From Chaetomium olivaceum (taxonomy: Eukaryota; Ascomycota; Sordariomycetes; Sordariales; Chaetomiaceae), in NCBI GenBank assembly GCA_039881045.1, contig JAYWVB010000004.1:744001-808000 (forward strand): a DNA stretch of 64,000 nt, given 5' to 3'. Every line of letters begins with the position of its first letter. Position 1 is the first letter of the stretch. Positions 1-10,193 of this stretch are shown piece after piece. A model generated the notes under the pieces. It was not told the DNA's origin, searched no databases, and saw only the letters and a list, made by a program, of their open reading frames with translations. Made by a program: the position numbers and the translations under genes.

Positions 1-2397
1 AGTCGGCGCCGACCCGTCCAAGTTCAAGATCACAACACACGAGTACCCCGTCGGCAGTCCAAATGGATCTCCTCCGCACTACTACTACCCACAGTCACAT
101 CCATATGACGGCGCACAACCGCCCAATGGCCCTGGGAATCCCCGCTTCGCCTGGTTGACAAGTTCGGGTGGGTGGAAGATGCTTAGCGGTGCATGGCACA
201 TGTATGCCTTGTTCTTTGCCGGGTTCGCTTTCGCCGTCGGCCACCATGCTTTCTATCACAGTCTTGACAGAAAGCCCGCCGACGACCAGATCAAAATGAT
301 GCGCTTTGGCGGTCTCCTCTCCTATGCCGCCAAGGCATCTCTCGTGGGCGCCGTCGTCTTTGCTTACCAGCAACATATCTGGGTAACGGTTATCAACAAC
401 TCACTGCGACTCAGGACCATTGACAGCCTGTTTGCCGCCGTGACTGAGCCACAGTCTTTGCTCAACTGGGAATTTATCAAGAAGGCTCGTGTGGCCGTGT
501 GCCTGGCTATCCTAGCATGGTGAGTGATTTTATCTCCTCACATCTGCTCACTTTCAGCTTTTTTTTGATTTCATGGCTCCGCTCCTGTCTTCCCCACTGG
601 CTATCGTGTTTTGCTGACTCTCTCAGGCTCTTTCCCCTTACCGTCATTCTGACGCCGGCTACCTTGACAGTGGCCCCCTTCACTGAGGTCAAGCATGAGC
701 AGTGCTTTGGGGTCCGCACCCTCAACTTCGATGCCGAGAGGAAAAAGAACTGGAGGATGGTCGACCGGCTCAACGGCGTCCGGGGCGTCTCTCTTTCCTT
801 GTGGAACTGCACCGTCCCGAACTCGGTAGGACTAGTCGATACGCCCTTCAACGAGACTTACTTTGACTACTGGACCGAGAGCAGCGCCCAACTCGAGTTG
901 GTAGTGGCTCAGAGCGCACTCACGGGCGCCGTGATCCCGAGGCCAGGCGCCGCCTTCGAGACGTGCGGCGGCGGCTGGAACTGCAGCTACACCATTTCGT
1001 TCAATGCCCCCGGGTATAAATGCGAGGAATTGGCAAGGGGCAGGAAGCTTGACGAGGACGGCCTCAAGAAGCAGGGCGTGCCGTTTAACGCGGGCGAATT
1101 GGCGCCCAACGGGAACTATGGTTACTTGGCCGTGGCCAGCGAGGGCGAATACTACAGCAAACAGCTTGAGATCAAGATGGATCCCCCCGGGGGCATTCCA
1201 GTGATGGAACCACCTTACCCAAAGCACTTTGGCGCCTTCAGAACGGAGCCTTTGCTGTGGATCGGCTATTCAGAACATATTGGGACGGGCAAACCTCCCG
1301 AGAACAACGAAGCCCCCGGCTGGGACACGGCCTTCGAGGCGGTCGTCTTGCGCTGCGAGCACTACCTGGTCAACTACACCGTCCAGTTTAACCACACTTA
1401 CACGGATCAAACCACCAAGGTGCTCAACCGGACCTACCTCCGCCCCATCATCGACACCACATACATCCCGGGCGAGATCTCCGAGGACGGCACCCTCGAC
1501 AACACCACCGCGACCCCAGAATCCAACTACGTCTTCCCCAGCGATCTCGAAAACTACCGCGAAACCGCCGCCTACCACGCCCTGGGCAAGCGCATGCGCG
1601 CCTATCTCGGCGGGCTAATCCAATACGCGCCCTTCGCCATCGTCGAGTCCGAAGCTGCCAAGACCAGTCTCATCGACACCGAAACCTACCTCCCCAAGCC
1701 CCACCTCAGCGACCAAATCCGCGACTTCTACGAAAACATGACCCTCTCCTTACTCTCCAACCCCCAGTTCGTCATCGTCTCCTGGGCGGCGAAACCCTCC
1801 CAGCGCAGCGGCGTGACCGATCCCCACGGCAACCCCAACAACCTCCCCGACCTCGCCTACCCGTGCACGCGCACCCGCGTTGCCAACGCCTACGTCTACA
1901 ACCGCCGCGACCTGTGGATCGCCTACGCGGCGGCGATCGGCGCCGCGCTGTTCGCCGTGGTTTTGGGCTCGGCCGCGCTCCGCCAGAACAACTTCCACGT
2001 GCGCGACTCGCACGTCTCATCCATCGTCGCGGCCACGCGCGCGCCCTGCCTCGAGGCCATGCCGTGGAAGGCGAGCAAGTGGGGGGAGGTGTCGAGCGAG
2101 ATTCTGGACCACCACCTCGGGTATGGCGTGGTGGCGGAGCCCGGGCCGAACGGCACGCCCGCGGCGATGGCGGTGGCGATGGGGGGTGATGTCCCCGGGA
2201 TGTGGATGGGCATGGGCGCCGGGCAGCACCCGCTGCAGAGCCCGACGGTGGTGGGCGGGAAGGTGTATTATGGGTTTGCGCCGAGGGATGTGCTGGAGCG
2301 GACGCGGGTGGCGACGTTCGGGCCGGGCAAGGCGAGGAGTCGCATGAGTGCGTTTAGCTTCACGAAGGATTGGGAATCGCATTGGCGCGGGCATTAG
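1..2397 (+). CDS. Multi-pass membrane protein with large glycosylated domain (5' end cut by window)
   Basis: Two exons are visible. The reading frame is open from base 2 to 519, a phase-2 intron runs 520-626 (GTGAGT...TCTCAG), and the second exon ends at the TAG at 2395-2397. The N-terminal part holds three hydrophobic segments, at about bases 190-240, 300-370 and 485-690, the last one spanning the intron. A roughly 400-residue polar domain follows, rich in N-x-S/T sequons and paired cysteines, then a fourth membrane segment (about bases 1915-1985) and a cytoplasmic tail. This architecture matches a family of large fungal membrane proteins often auto-labelled 'formylmethionine deformylase-like', although I see no peptide deformylase motif. 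The role is unknown; cell-surface or plasma-membrane location is inferred. The start codon lies outside the window. Confidence 0.85.
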
Positions 2398-2678
2398 GCA
2401 CCTAATGGAAGGTAGACTTGTGGGTTGGGCGTTGGTATTGCGTTTTCAGTTTCACTTTCGCTTTATTGTTTTATTTTACTACAGCATGGAGGCGCATGGA
2501 GGAGCATTAAAGAAAGGGTGTCTGGTAGCTAGAACCTCGGTAATGGCTGCTGTGTCATTGCACCAGCATCGGGTTTCGGGCTGATACCTGCTTGAATTTA
2601 ATTCACATTCAGAAATTGCCACAACACAGCCATGCTTCAGATGGACCATAGCAACGACCACCTGCCACCTTCCCCGCA

Positions 2679-3478
2679 TCATTGTACCGTCCCGTCCTCG
2701 TCATCCTCGAAAGTCATGTTGCGCCAATCTGGGTACTTCTTGAGAAAGACCCAGGCGTCCTCTTCCAATGCGTGTTCGCTGTAGAACTCGTCTAGTGAGC
2801 GGTTCAGATCTATAACGTCGTTAGGTTAGCACGGGCTAGTGGTATCGGGTCAGAGCGTTCCCACCATCTAGTGTCATTCCATGCGAGAGCTGGAGGCAAA
2901 ACCATTCGTCGTGACATCTTGATAGAATGAAATGATTGGGTAACTGAGTCCCTGGAGAGAAGTCAGTTTCGTCATCAGAGATGTGTAGGAATCTATCTAC
3001 CTTTGGGAATTGTGAGGATGTACGGTGAGTCGACCTGATTCCCTTCCTCCTGGGGGTCGAGATAGCGTTGCTCATAGTACATTCGGAAGCACAAATGTGT
3101 ATAGAAGGTATTTTTGCGGAGTAAAACCCCGTTACGTTCTGGGTGAGAGTTGGTATTCAGTGATCTGGACAAGAGTGGAAGTGGACGTGGGCCAACTACC
3201 TAACCAACTGATTTGAATTCCGGATACACCAAGCCGTCCTCGGCGACATCGAGACCTTCGGTAGCGAAATCGTCGGGGTGGCTGTCTTTTTGCTTGTTGT
3301 CAAACAACCTGGAAGTCTGACGCAGTCTGTAGTAGTGCAAAGTCGCCGGCAAGCTCGAGTAGGTGCTAATGGTATCCGTCGACAGTTTTCTCTGAAGGAG
3401 CGGTACGTGGACCAAGGGCACAACTCGTGCGAGCCGCTGCCCGATGCCGAGGAGAATCTTGGGTGCCTGTGCAAACAT
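2679..3478 (-). CDS. Tse2-like ADP-ribosyltransferase toxin-domain protein
   Basis: I read four exons (3205-3478, 3001-3138, 2865-2951, 2679-2809) that join in frame to about 209 residues. Donors are GTTAGG, GTAGAT and GTGGGA; every acceptor ends in AG. Blocks typical of the fungal Tse2 ADP-ribosyltransferase toxin family can be seen in order: a 'DGLVYPE' block, an 'NGV..R.NTF' block, 'IPKGT' followed by 'LP', and a 'TL..LN..L.EFY' helix near the C-terminus. Family members are taken to use NAD; bacterial Tse2 is a secreted toxin, while the fungal roles are unknown. The N-terminus (first ~33 residues) is basic, non-acidic and hydrophobic, compatible with an organelle presequence. The gene diverges from the NLR gene at 4458 with a MITE between them. 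No break is seen. Exon borders are inferred by eye. Confidence 0.72.
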
Positions 3479-3639
3479 GATGACAATGCTTGATGATCTT
3501 GGAGTACGAGAATTGGTTCGGTAGGTGATGCTGCGTGACAAAATGATGATAAGGGGAGAAAAGTTGTAAACGTTTGAAAGCCAGGATAAGTCCAGTATTC
3601 GTACGTCACTCTGCGTGGGGATGCCGCCGTTTAGACAGG

Positions 3640-3908
3640 TACCCCATGGGTAAGAAGAGCCGGACTCCACTACAAGTGTAGAACGAAACAACAGTTCCAG
3701 AAGTCTAAAGTAGGTAGGTAGGCTTCTTTTCTACTCGATTTACATTTCTCTTACTCGGTTTCTATTTCCCTTGTCCCTTTCCTCAACTCTTCTTTTTCTT
3801 TTTCTTCTTTTTCTTTTTTCGTTTTTCCTTTCTTTCTTTCCTTTTCTACTTTATTGTACACGAATTTCTTTCCTTTTTGAGTTCGGCTTTTTCTGCCCAG
3901 AGAGAGTG
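3640..3908. mobile_element. MITE copy 1 (Fot1/Pogo-type TIRs)
   Basis: This non-coding element is about 269 bp. Its 5' end (ACCCCATGGGTAAGAAGAGC, with a TA dinucleotide six bases upstream) and its 3' end (GTTCGGCTTTTTCTGCCCAG then AGAGAGTG) form degenerate terminal inverted repeats. It aligns along its length with the elements at 13082 and 62749, including the shared ATTTACATTTCTCTTACTCG-like core. It is longer than the other copies because a TTC/TTTC polypyrimidine tract has expanded at about 3780-3850. It lies between the divergent promoters of the ADP-ribosyltransferase gene and the NLR gene. Confidence 0.7.
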
Positions 3909-4322
3909 AATGGCGCGGCGGCGCCTGATGTAGCAGCTAATTCAAAACCCTGCAATGCGCAGACTACATGTATCCTGATGGGAGGCGAAAACCTTTATAC
4001 CGCTTGCCCAAATGGAACCCGGTTTCGTCAAGAGGTATGTTCGTGTATGGCTTGGTACTGTAGATAGATGTTGGACCTTTTGGTCTGACAGGAGGCGCCT
4101 GATCGGACTTTCCAGTGGTTCTTTACCGGGCGCACACAGATCATTTTTGTGTTCTCTTGCATGAGTGCACACCTGGTGTAGCAACAGACTGATACATCTC
4201 CACCATTGCTTAACGAACCAACCATTTCTATTGGTGCTTGGGGCAAGGCTCAAAAATACCTTGCTCAGCTAACGAGCACAGCCTGCGGCTGCCTGATCTC
4301 CCAAACCCCGCATTTGCACAAA

Positions 4323-4371
<49 letters not shown>

Positions 4372-4457
4372 ATACATACTAAAAAAATGTTCATCCCTTC
4401 TTTCAGATCTCAGACGACCGACTCGGCTCCACACTAAACGTCGAGTAGACTGTAGAT
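3909..4457. other. Intergenic spacer with (TG)n microsatellite
   Basis: No supported gene. A perfect TG repeat of about 22 units covers 4325-4369, close upstream of the NLR start, so it probably lies in the promoter or 5' leader of that gene. Confidence 0.6.
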
Positions 4458-7400
4458 ATGTCCGTGCACCGGATCGGCTTCACAGAACTTTCCCGTAGTC
4501 ACGGCGCGAGGGACGGACCGTACCGAGTCAAGTATGCGATCGATCCCCGTTACAAGTAGCTCCATTGACTGATGCAAAAGCAGCATCATCTTTGTGCACA
4601 GCTTGCTAGGGCACCCGCAACACACATGGGAGGACAACCGGGATAGGGGTAGCGTAGACAGGACTCAGGAGAGCAACAAGGACGCTGGGGGGGCCACACC
4701 ACGTAAACGAGATGCCTTGAAAGCTCTCTTCAGGTCCAAGCCATCGTCCTCAGCCTCACTTTCAACCACTGCCCCAATTGCCGACAACGCGGCGAGCGAA
4801 GAGCGCACGAACAAGCTGTTCTGGCCCAGTGAATATCTTACACAAGACATCCCGAGGCGAGAGTATGGACATATGGCTATAATGTAGACGCAATCGGCGG
4901 AGTGTTTGAGGCGAACAACAAGAATAGCGTGTCCCAGCACGGCCGAGACTTGTCAGTGCTCTTCGAGAGGGAGATCCAAAACGAGGTGGGGACACTTGAA
5001 TGACTCGGTTGCGAGGCTCGAACTGATGATGACAGGACCCGGTCTTATTCGTGGCACACGGCCTCGGTGGTATTATCGTCAAAGATGTACGTACGCCTGA
5101 ACCGCTCATCACATGCCGATGCTTATGTTGAGTACAGGCCATACGCCGATCTGATAAATGCCGCGCGCGAACGAAACTAGTTATCTTCCTTGGCACACCT
5201 CACCGAGGGAGTGCATATGCGGGATGGGGCAAGATCGCGTCGAATTTAGCCCTTCTAGCACTGCAAGACTCAAACAAGAAGATCATCGAGACGCTAGAGG
5301 TGAACAACGAAGTCTTGGATAATATTCACGAGGAGTTTAAGACCATAGCCGACCACTGCCGAATCCGGATTCACTCGTTCCAGGAGGCACAAGGAATATC
5401 GGGCATGAGGGGGTTGCACAACAAGGTACGTTACCAGCACATCGTGAACGTCCTCTTGAGTGCTAACATACCTAACTTCACTGCAGGTTGTTGATGATTT
5501 CTCCTCGAAGCTCGACCTACCGCGAAGCCTCGAGACTGTCGAGAGTATCGACACAAACCACGTGCAAATGGTCAAATGTAGCGATAGGGCAGATCCACAG
5601 TACCGGGCCATTGTCGGCGTACTCCAGCAATTCATATACCACATGTTGCTTGATGGACAGGGAACTAGGACCCAGGGAACATCGTCGACAGAATCCAAAT
5701 TCGCGGCCAAAGTAGTAAAGCCAGTCGGCAGGATCGACGGGGCATTGTCGAGTTAGTATAGGAAAGCTCTATTATAACGGCTTGCAACTGCTAAACCTGC
5801 TGCAGACCATGCCACCCTACCTTGCTACTACATTCCGCTCCCGGAGAACCGGCGCTTCGTTGGACGGGACGGGACGCTAAACATTCTCAAAACGATGCTG
5901 TTCGTGAGCAAGGAGTGCCGGAAAGCCGCCATTGTCGGCCTTGGTGGTGCCGGCAAGACCCAGGTCGCCCTGCACCTGGCGTACTGGACAAAAAAACACC
6001 GGTCAGAGTTCTCGATCTTCTGGGTGCCAGCCTTGAGCAACGCGACCTTTGAAGATGCCTTTACCGAGATGGCCAGGAAACTCCCTATCCAAAGTGGCGG
6101 CGAGGACGATGATGTCAAAGAGTCCATGCGGCGGTACCTGAGCTCTGAGGCAGCAGGGCCATGGCTTTTTGTGGTGGATAACGCGGACGATGGGGATGTT
6201 CTCTTTGGCTCTGCGGATAGACCGGGTGGAATTAGCCAGTACCTTCCGGAGAGCGAAGACGGCTTCACCTTATTCACGACACGGTCCCGAGAAGTAGCCG
6301 TGTCGGTTGCCGGGAGCGATGTGATTGAGCTGGACAAGATGAGCCCGGCGGAGGCGATTGAATTCTTGGAGAACTCGCTGATCCAGAAGGATATGGTGGT
6401 CGACAAAGCAGCGGCGGCAGAGCTGCTGGAAGAGCTTACTTACCTTCCGCTAGCAATTGCACAGGCGGCGGCCTACATCAATATAAAACGGCTGCCCCTT
6501 TCTGAGTACGTCAAGCTGCTACACGGCACTCAGCAAGACATTATCGACCTGATGAGCAAAGAGTTTCGGGACAATACTCGGTACCCGGGGTCACAGAACG
6601 CTGTAGCGACGACGTGGCTCGTATCGTTCGACCAGATCGTCAAGTCCAACAACACTGCCGCCGATCTTCTTTCGTTTATATCGTGCATCGAGCCCAAAGG
6701 AATACCTCAGTCGCTGTTACCCAGCCCCGAGTCGACGGCGCAACTGGTCGATGTAATCGGGACGTTATGCGCGTACGCGTTTCTGACTAGGCGGGGGGAC
6801 AGTAAGGTATTCGACATGCACAGTCTGGTGCACTTGGCAATGCAAATCTGGGTTCAGCGAAAAGGCCTGACGGCAACGACAAATGAAAAGGCGACGCGGC
6901 ATCTTGCAGCAGTGTTCCCAGATGACGATTATACGAACCGCAACGTGTGGAGAGAGTATCTTCCGCATGCTTTCAGGGTATTGCAACATAGCAAAGAGCT
7001 TGACATGAAGGAGAAATCCCACCTGTTGTTCTGGGTTGGACGGTGTTTGAGAGCGGATGGACGGATCAAGGAAGCTGTTAGGAGTCTGGAAAAGGCTTGC
7101 CAATGGATGGCTCGTCATGTCAATGAAGACCACCTCGACCGCCTCGCATCGCAGCACTCACTTGCAGTAGCTTACGAGGCTAACGGCCAGGTCAAAGAGG
7201 CTATTATATTACTCGAGGAGGTTGTTACAATTCAGGCCGGAACTCTCGCTGAAAACGACCCTAACCGGCTCGCATCGCTGCACACACTCGCAGGGGCTTA
7301 CCAAGCCAATGGGCAGGTCAAAGAGGCTATCACGCTACTCGAGCAGGTCGTCGCTATCGAGGCTAGAACCCTTGCTGAAGACCACCTCGACCGGCTCGCG

Positions 7401-7799
7401 TCGCAGCACGCACTCGCAAGGGCTTACCAAGCTAATTACCAGGTCAAAGAGACTATCGCGCTACTCGAGCAGGTCGTTGATATTAAGGCCAGAACCCTTG
7501 CCGAGGACCACCCCTCGTGGCTCACATCGCAGCACTCACTCGCAGTAGCTTATAAAGCCAACGGCCAGGTCAAGGAGGCTATCGCGCTACTCCAGCGTAT
7601 CGTTGCTATTGAGGCTAGGACCCTTCCTAAAAACCACCCTGACCGGCTCATATCTCAGTACGAACTTGCTAGGGCTTACCAAGCCAATGGCCGGGTTAAA
7701 GAAGCTATCGCGTTACTCGAGCAGATCGCCATTGAGGCTAGAACCCTCGCTGAAGACCACCCCTCGCGGTTCGCATTGCAACATTGGCTCGCCGATTAA
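4458..7799 (+). CDS. NLR-like receptor: alpha/beta-hydrolase (SesB-like) - NB-ARC - TPR, with one frameshift
   Basis: Six exons are read: 4458-4531, 4584-4985, 5036-5086, 5138-5425, 5487-5751 and 5806-7799. The N-terminal lipase-like domain has the 'IIFVH..LGHP..TW' strand, 'WTYGYN' and 'IFLGTPHRGSAYAGWG'. The usual nucleophile elbow G-H-S-x-G-G reads A-H-G-L-G-G, so the serine is absent. The NB-ARC domain follows, with P-loop GLGGAGKT (about base 5938), kinase-2 LFVVDNADD, FTLFTTRSR, LPLAIAQAA and an MHD-like 'DMHSLVHLA'. The C-terminus carries six or seven 42-residue TPR units (7100-7799) that are nearly identical to one another; the last is cut short by TAA. One base is missing at about 4854: DIP in one frame must join ARVWTYGY in another. 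Full length would be about 1024 residues. Known relatives act in programmed cell death and heterokaryon incompatibility. It could be a pseudogene or carry a sequence error. Confidence 0.82.
7100..7790 (+). repeat. Tandem 126-bp repeats encoding TPR units
   Basis: The NLR 3' end consists of tandem copies of a 126-bp unit. Each encodes a motif of the type 'LA.AY.ANGQVKEAI.LLE' followed by 'EARTLAEDHP.RL.SQ'. Units are close to identical at nucleotide level. The final one has lost a codon in the 'LLEQ(V)AIEA' stretch and is truncated at the stop. Confidence 0.85.
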
Positions 7800-8945
7800 T
7801 TTATTGGAATCATCGGATCCACATGATGCTGGATTATAAAAATGTCCGTGGACAGTGGTGGAAAATCCAGTGGTGGAGGGAATGTAGGAAAGAGAAGGTG
7901 GAAAGAAGGAGAGGGCGTCCAAACTAGTGGAGAGTCCACCAGTCGGAGGGGAGACTTTCGAGGGCTCAAATGTGTATCCCTAAAGCTGAAGTAATGGAAA
8001 GCAGGAAACGGGAAGAGAGACAGGAAGCCTTTATGTACTGTACGCCTCAGCCAGGAACCATAGTACGAGTGCAGCAGAGGTTGCGCGGTTGTGGCGCTAC
8101 CCAACTGTTTCAGCAAGCTCAAACATGAGAGCATTGCCGCGCTGAGATTTGTTCTTCCTAGCAGAGACATACTGTACTCGAGACGTAACTAACGACTTCT
8201 ATCAAGAATGTTCCTAGATTCGAGAGTTGAACTTCAATAACAGACACGCCATCAAATAGAACCCCAAAGGCCTGCCCTCTTTCTCGACGCAAGGTTGGCA
8301 ATATGGGCTTGAAATGTTGTCTGCGTACGTAGTGAAAGGAACGCTCTACCCGAAATCCCAGGGGTGAAATACTAAAGCAATTAAATTGTATCACACAGAG
8401 CAAGGTTAGATAATATTTCCCGTATGGCTAGGATTCAAACGGCCGCTCCTTAAGCTTAGCGTACCCAGAGATCTCCATCTGGAAATGACTTGCCAACTTC
8501 ACACAAGCGTTGTAGGTACTCTATCTCTAAAAGCATAGAACACAATATAGTGTCAGCTATGCTGATCCATTCCTAGACCTGCTTCCCCGTCACCCTCCGA
8601 CAAATCTTGAAAACAGGGGACACAAAGCAGAGAACCCCCTCGTCGACGTATGCAGGTACAGATGTTGATCAGTCAAGATGGTTGTTGGTTCTCCATCTTC
8701 AACCGCACAAGATCATGTCTAGTCTCAGCTGTGTTACCTGACTCTGCAGTGCGCCCTTTCACTACTCCCGCAGCTGATGAATCATGAGCCACTCACCCAT
8801 CTCTACATTGCTGTCGACAACATAGGAATGATGCATGGCCGCGGGACTGGCGTTAGTGCTAACTCCTCTATTGCCATCAAGTAGTGGTAATCATAACTAG
8901 GTACACGGTAGACCACCCGAGGATCCAACGTATTCGCCAGCCCTC
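7800..8945. other. Intergenic, no supported gene
   Basis: About 1.1 kb between the NLR stop and the stop of the convergent Ser/Thr-rich gene. Only short overlapping open frames without codon bias or splice logic are seen. Confidence 0.5.
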
Positions 8946-10193
8946 TTAGAGGTTGGACAACTGGGGCTTGACAATTATGCAGCCGGGCTGAACCCAGGTT
9001 GACTTTCCTAGATAGATATACGCTCCACAATTGAAGAGCGTGTCGAAAGTCGTTGAAGGCGCGTTGCATGACACCACGTCGCCAGCAAGAGTGCAGGTCA
9101 CGATCTTGTCGGTGGACCCGGCTGCGGCGTCTGCTTGGAACCACAGGACGCCATAATTGACGGTAGGCGTACGCACATACATCTTTTGGGTCCGGTCGGA
9201 AGCTAGGGCGACCTGGCCGCCCGCAGTGAGGACGACGAGCTTGGTGGGGATGATGGTGGTGGAATAGTTGTACTGTGCATACTGGTTGTTCACACTGAGA
9301 AACCTGGGCATGGCTGAGGTGTTGGTGAGTTTCCAGTACGACGTCTGGGTCGGCGCGACGGGCGTGGTGGTCGAGGTGACGGTGACGGTGCTCTGGTAGA
9401 GGCCCGTGGACGTTGCGGTGCGGGTCGTTTCGGCGGGCACGACGACGGTGCTCGAGACCACGACGGTGACGACGGACGTCGAGGTCGACGGGATGGCGCT
9501 GCTTTCGGTGACGGTGGCGACCTCGGTCAAGGCGGCGGGCGTGGTGGTGACGGTCACGGTGCTGCTGACGGCGTTGATGCAGGCACAGGCCGACGAGTAC
9601 TCGGCCAGGTCGGCGCAGTTAAAGGCGACGGGGAACAAGGTCGAGGTTGATGAGGTCGCGTCAGGGGTTGAAGTGATCTCGGGCGTCGACTCGGTTGAAG
9701 TGGCATCGGGGACTGACTCGGTTGAAATGTGGGACGAGGCCTTGCCGCAGCCGCGCTTCTTCTTGACGCTGCGCTTCTTGACGAAGCCGGCGGTGGGCGC
9801 AGTCACCACCTCGGTCACCGTCGCAATGCTGGTCGCGGAGTAGGCCATCACGGTCTCGAGGATCTCCTCGTAGGATGTCGTGGTCTCGTACGAGGTCGAC
9901 TCCGTCGTGCTGAGCGTGATGATGATGTCGGTGTATGGCACCGTCACCGTGGCAGTGGAGAGCAAAACATCAGGGGCTAGCGTCCTATTCGCGGTCAGTG
10001 CCTGCCCACATCACTCGGGGCGATGGTTGGTTGCTCAGACGTACACTGTCGTGGTGGTGGGCGACCCAAACAGAGCCACACAGGCGTCATACTGGGCGAC
10101 GGGGTTGTTTTCGATGCTGCCGACGACCTGCTGCAAGCACTGGTTGACGGTGCACAGCGCGTCGGCGACGTTGAACGGCGCGACGACAGGCAT
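8946..10193 (-). CDS. Ser/Thr-rich protein, unidentified (395 aa)
   Basis: Two exons: 10045-10193, starting at an ATG whose product begins MPVVAPFNVADALC, and 8946-9984. They are separated by a 60-nt intron (GTACGT...AATAG) and join in phase to 395 residues. The short N-terminal domain has three cysteines. A long Val/Thr/Ser-rich central region (about residues 55-250) carries a basic KKR patch and a C-A-C-I pair. The C-terminal ~120 residues look globular, with Trp and Cys (positions near 'NCGAYIYLGKS'). There is no clear N-terminal signal peptide, so secretion is uncertain; a further upstream exon is possible. The Thr-rich composition suggests O-glycosylation and a cell-wall or extracellular role. 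I do not recognise a family. Confidence 0.65.
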
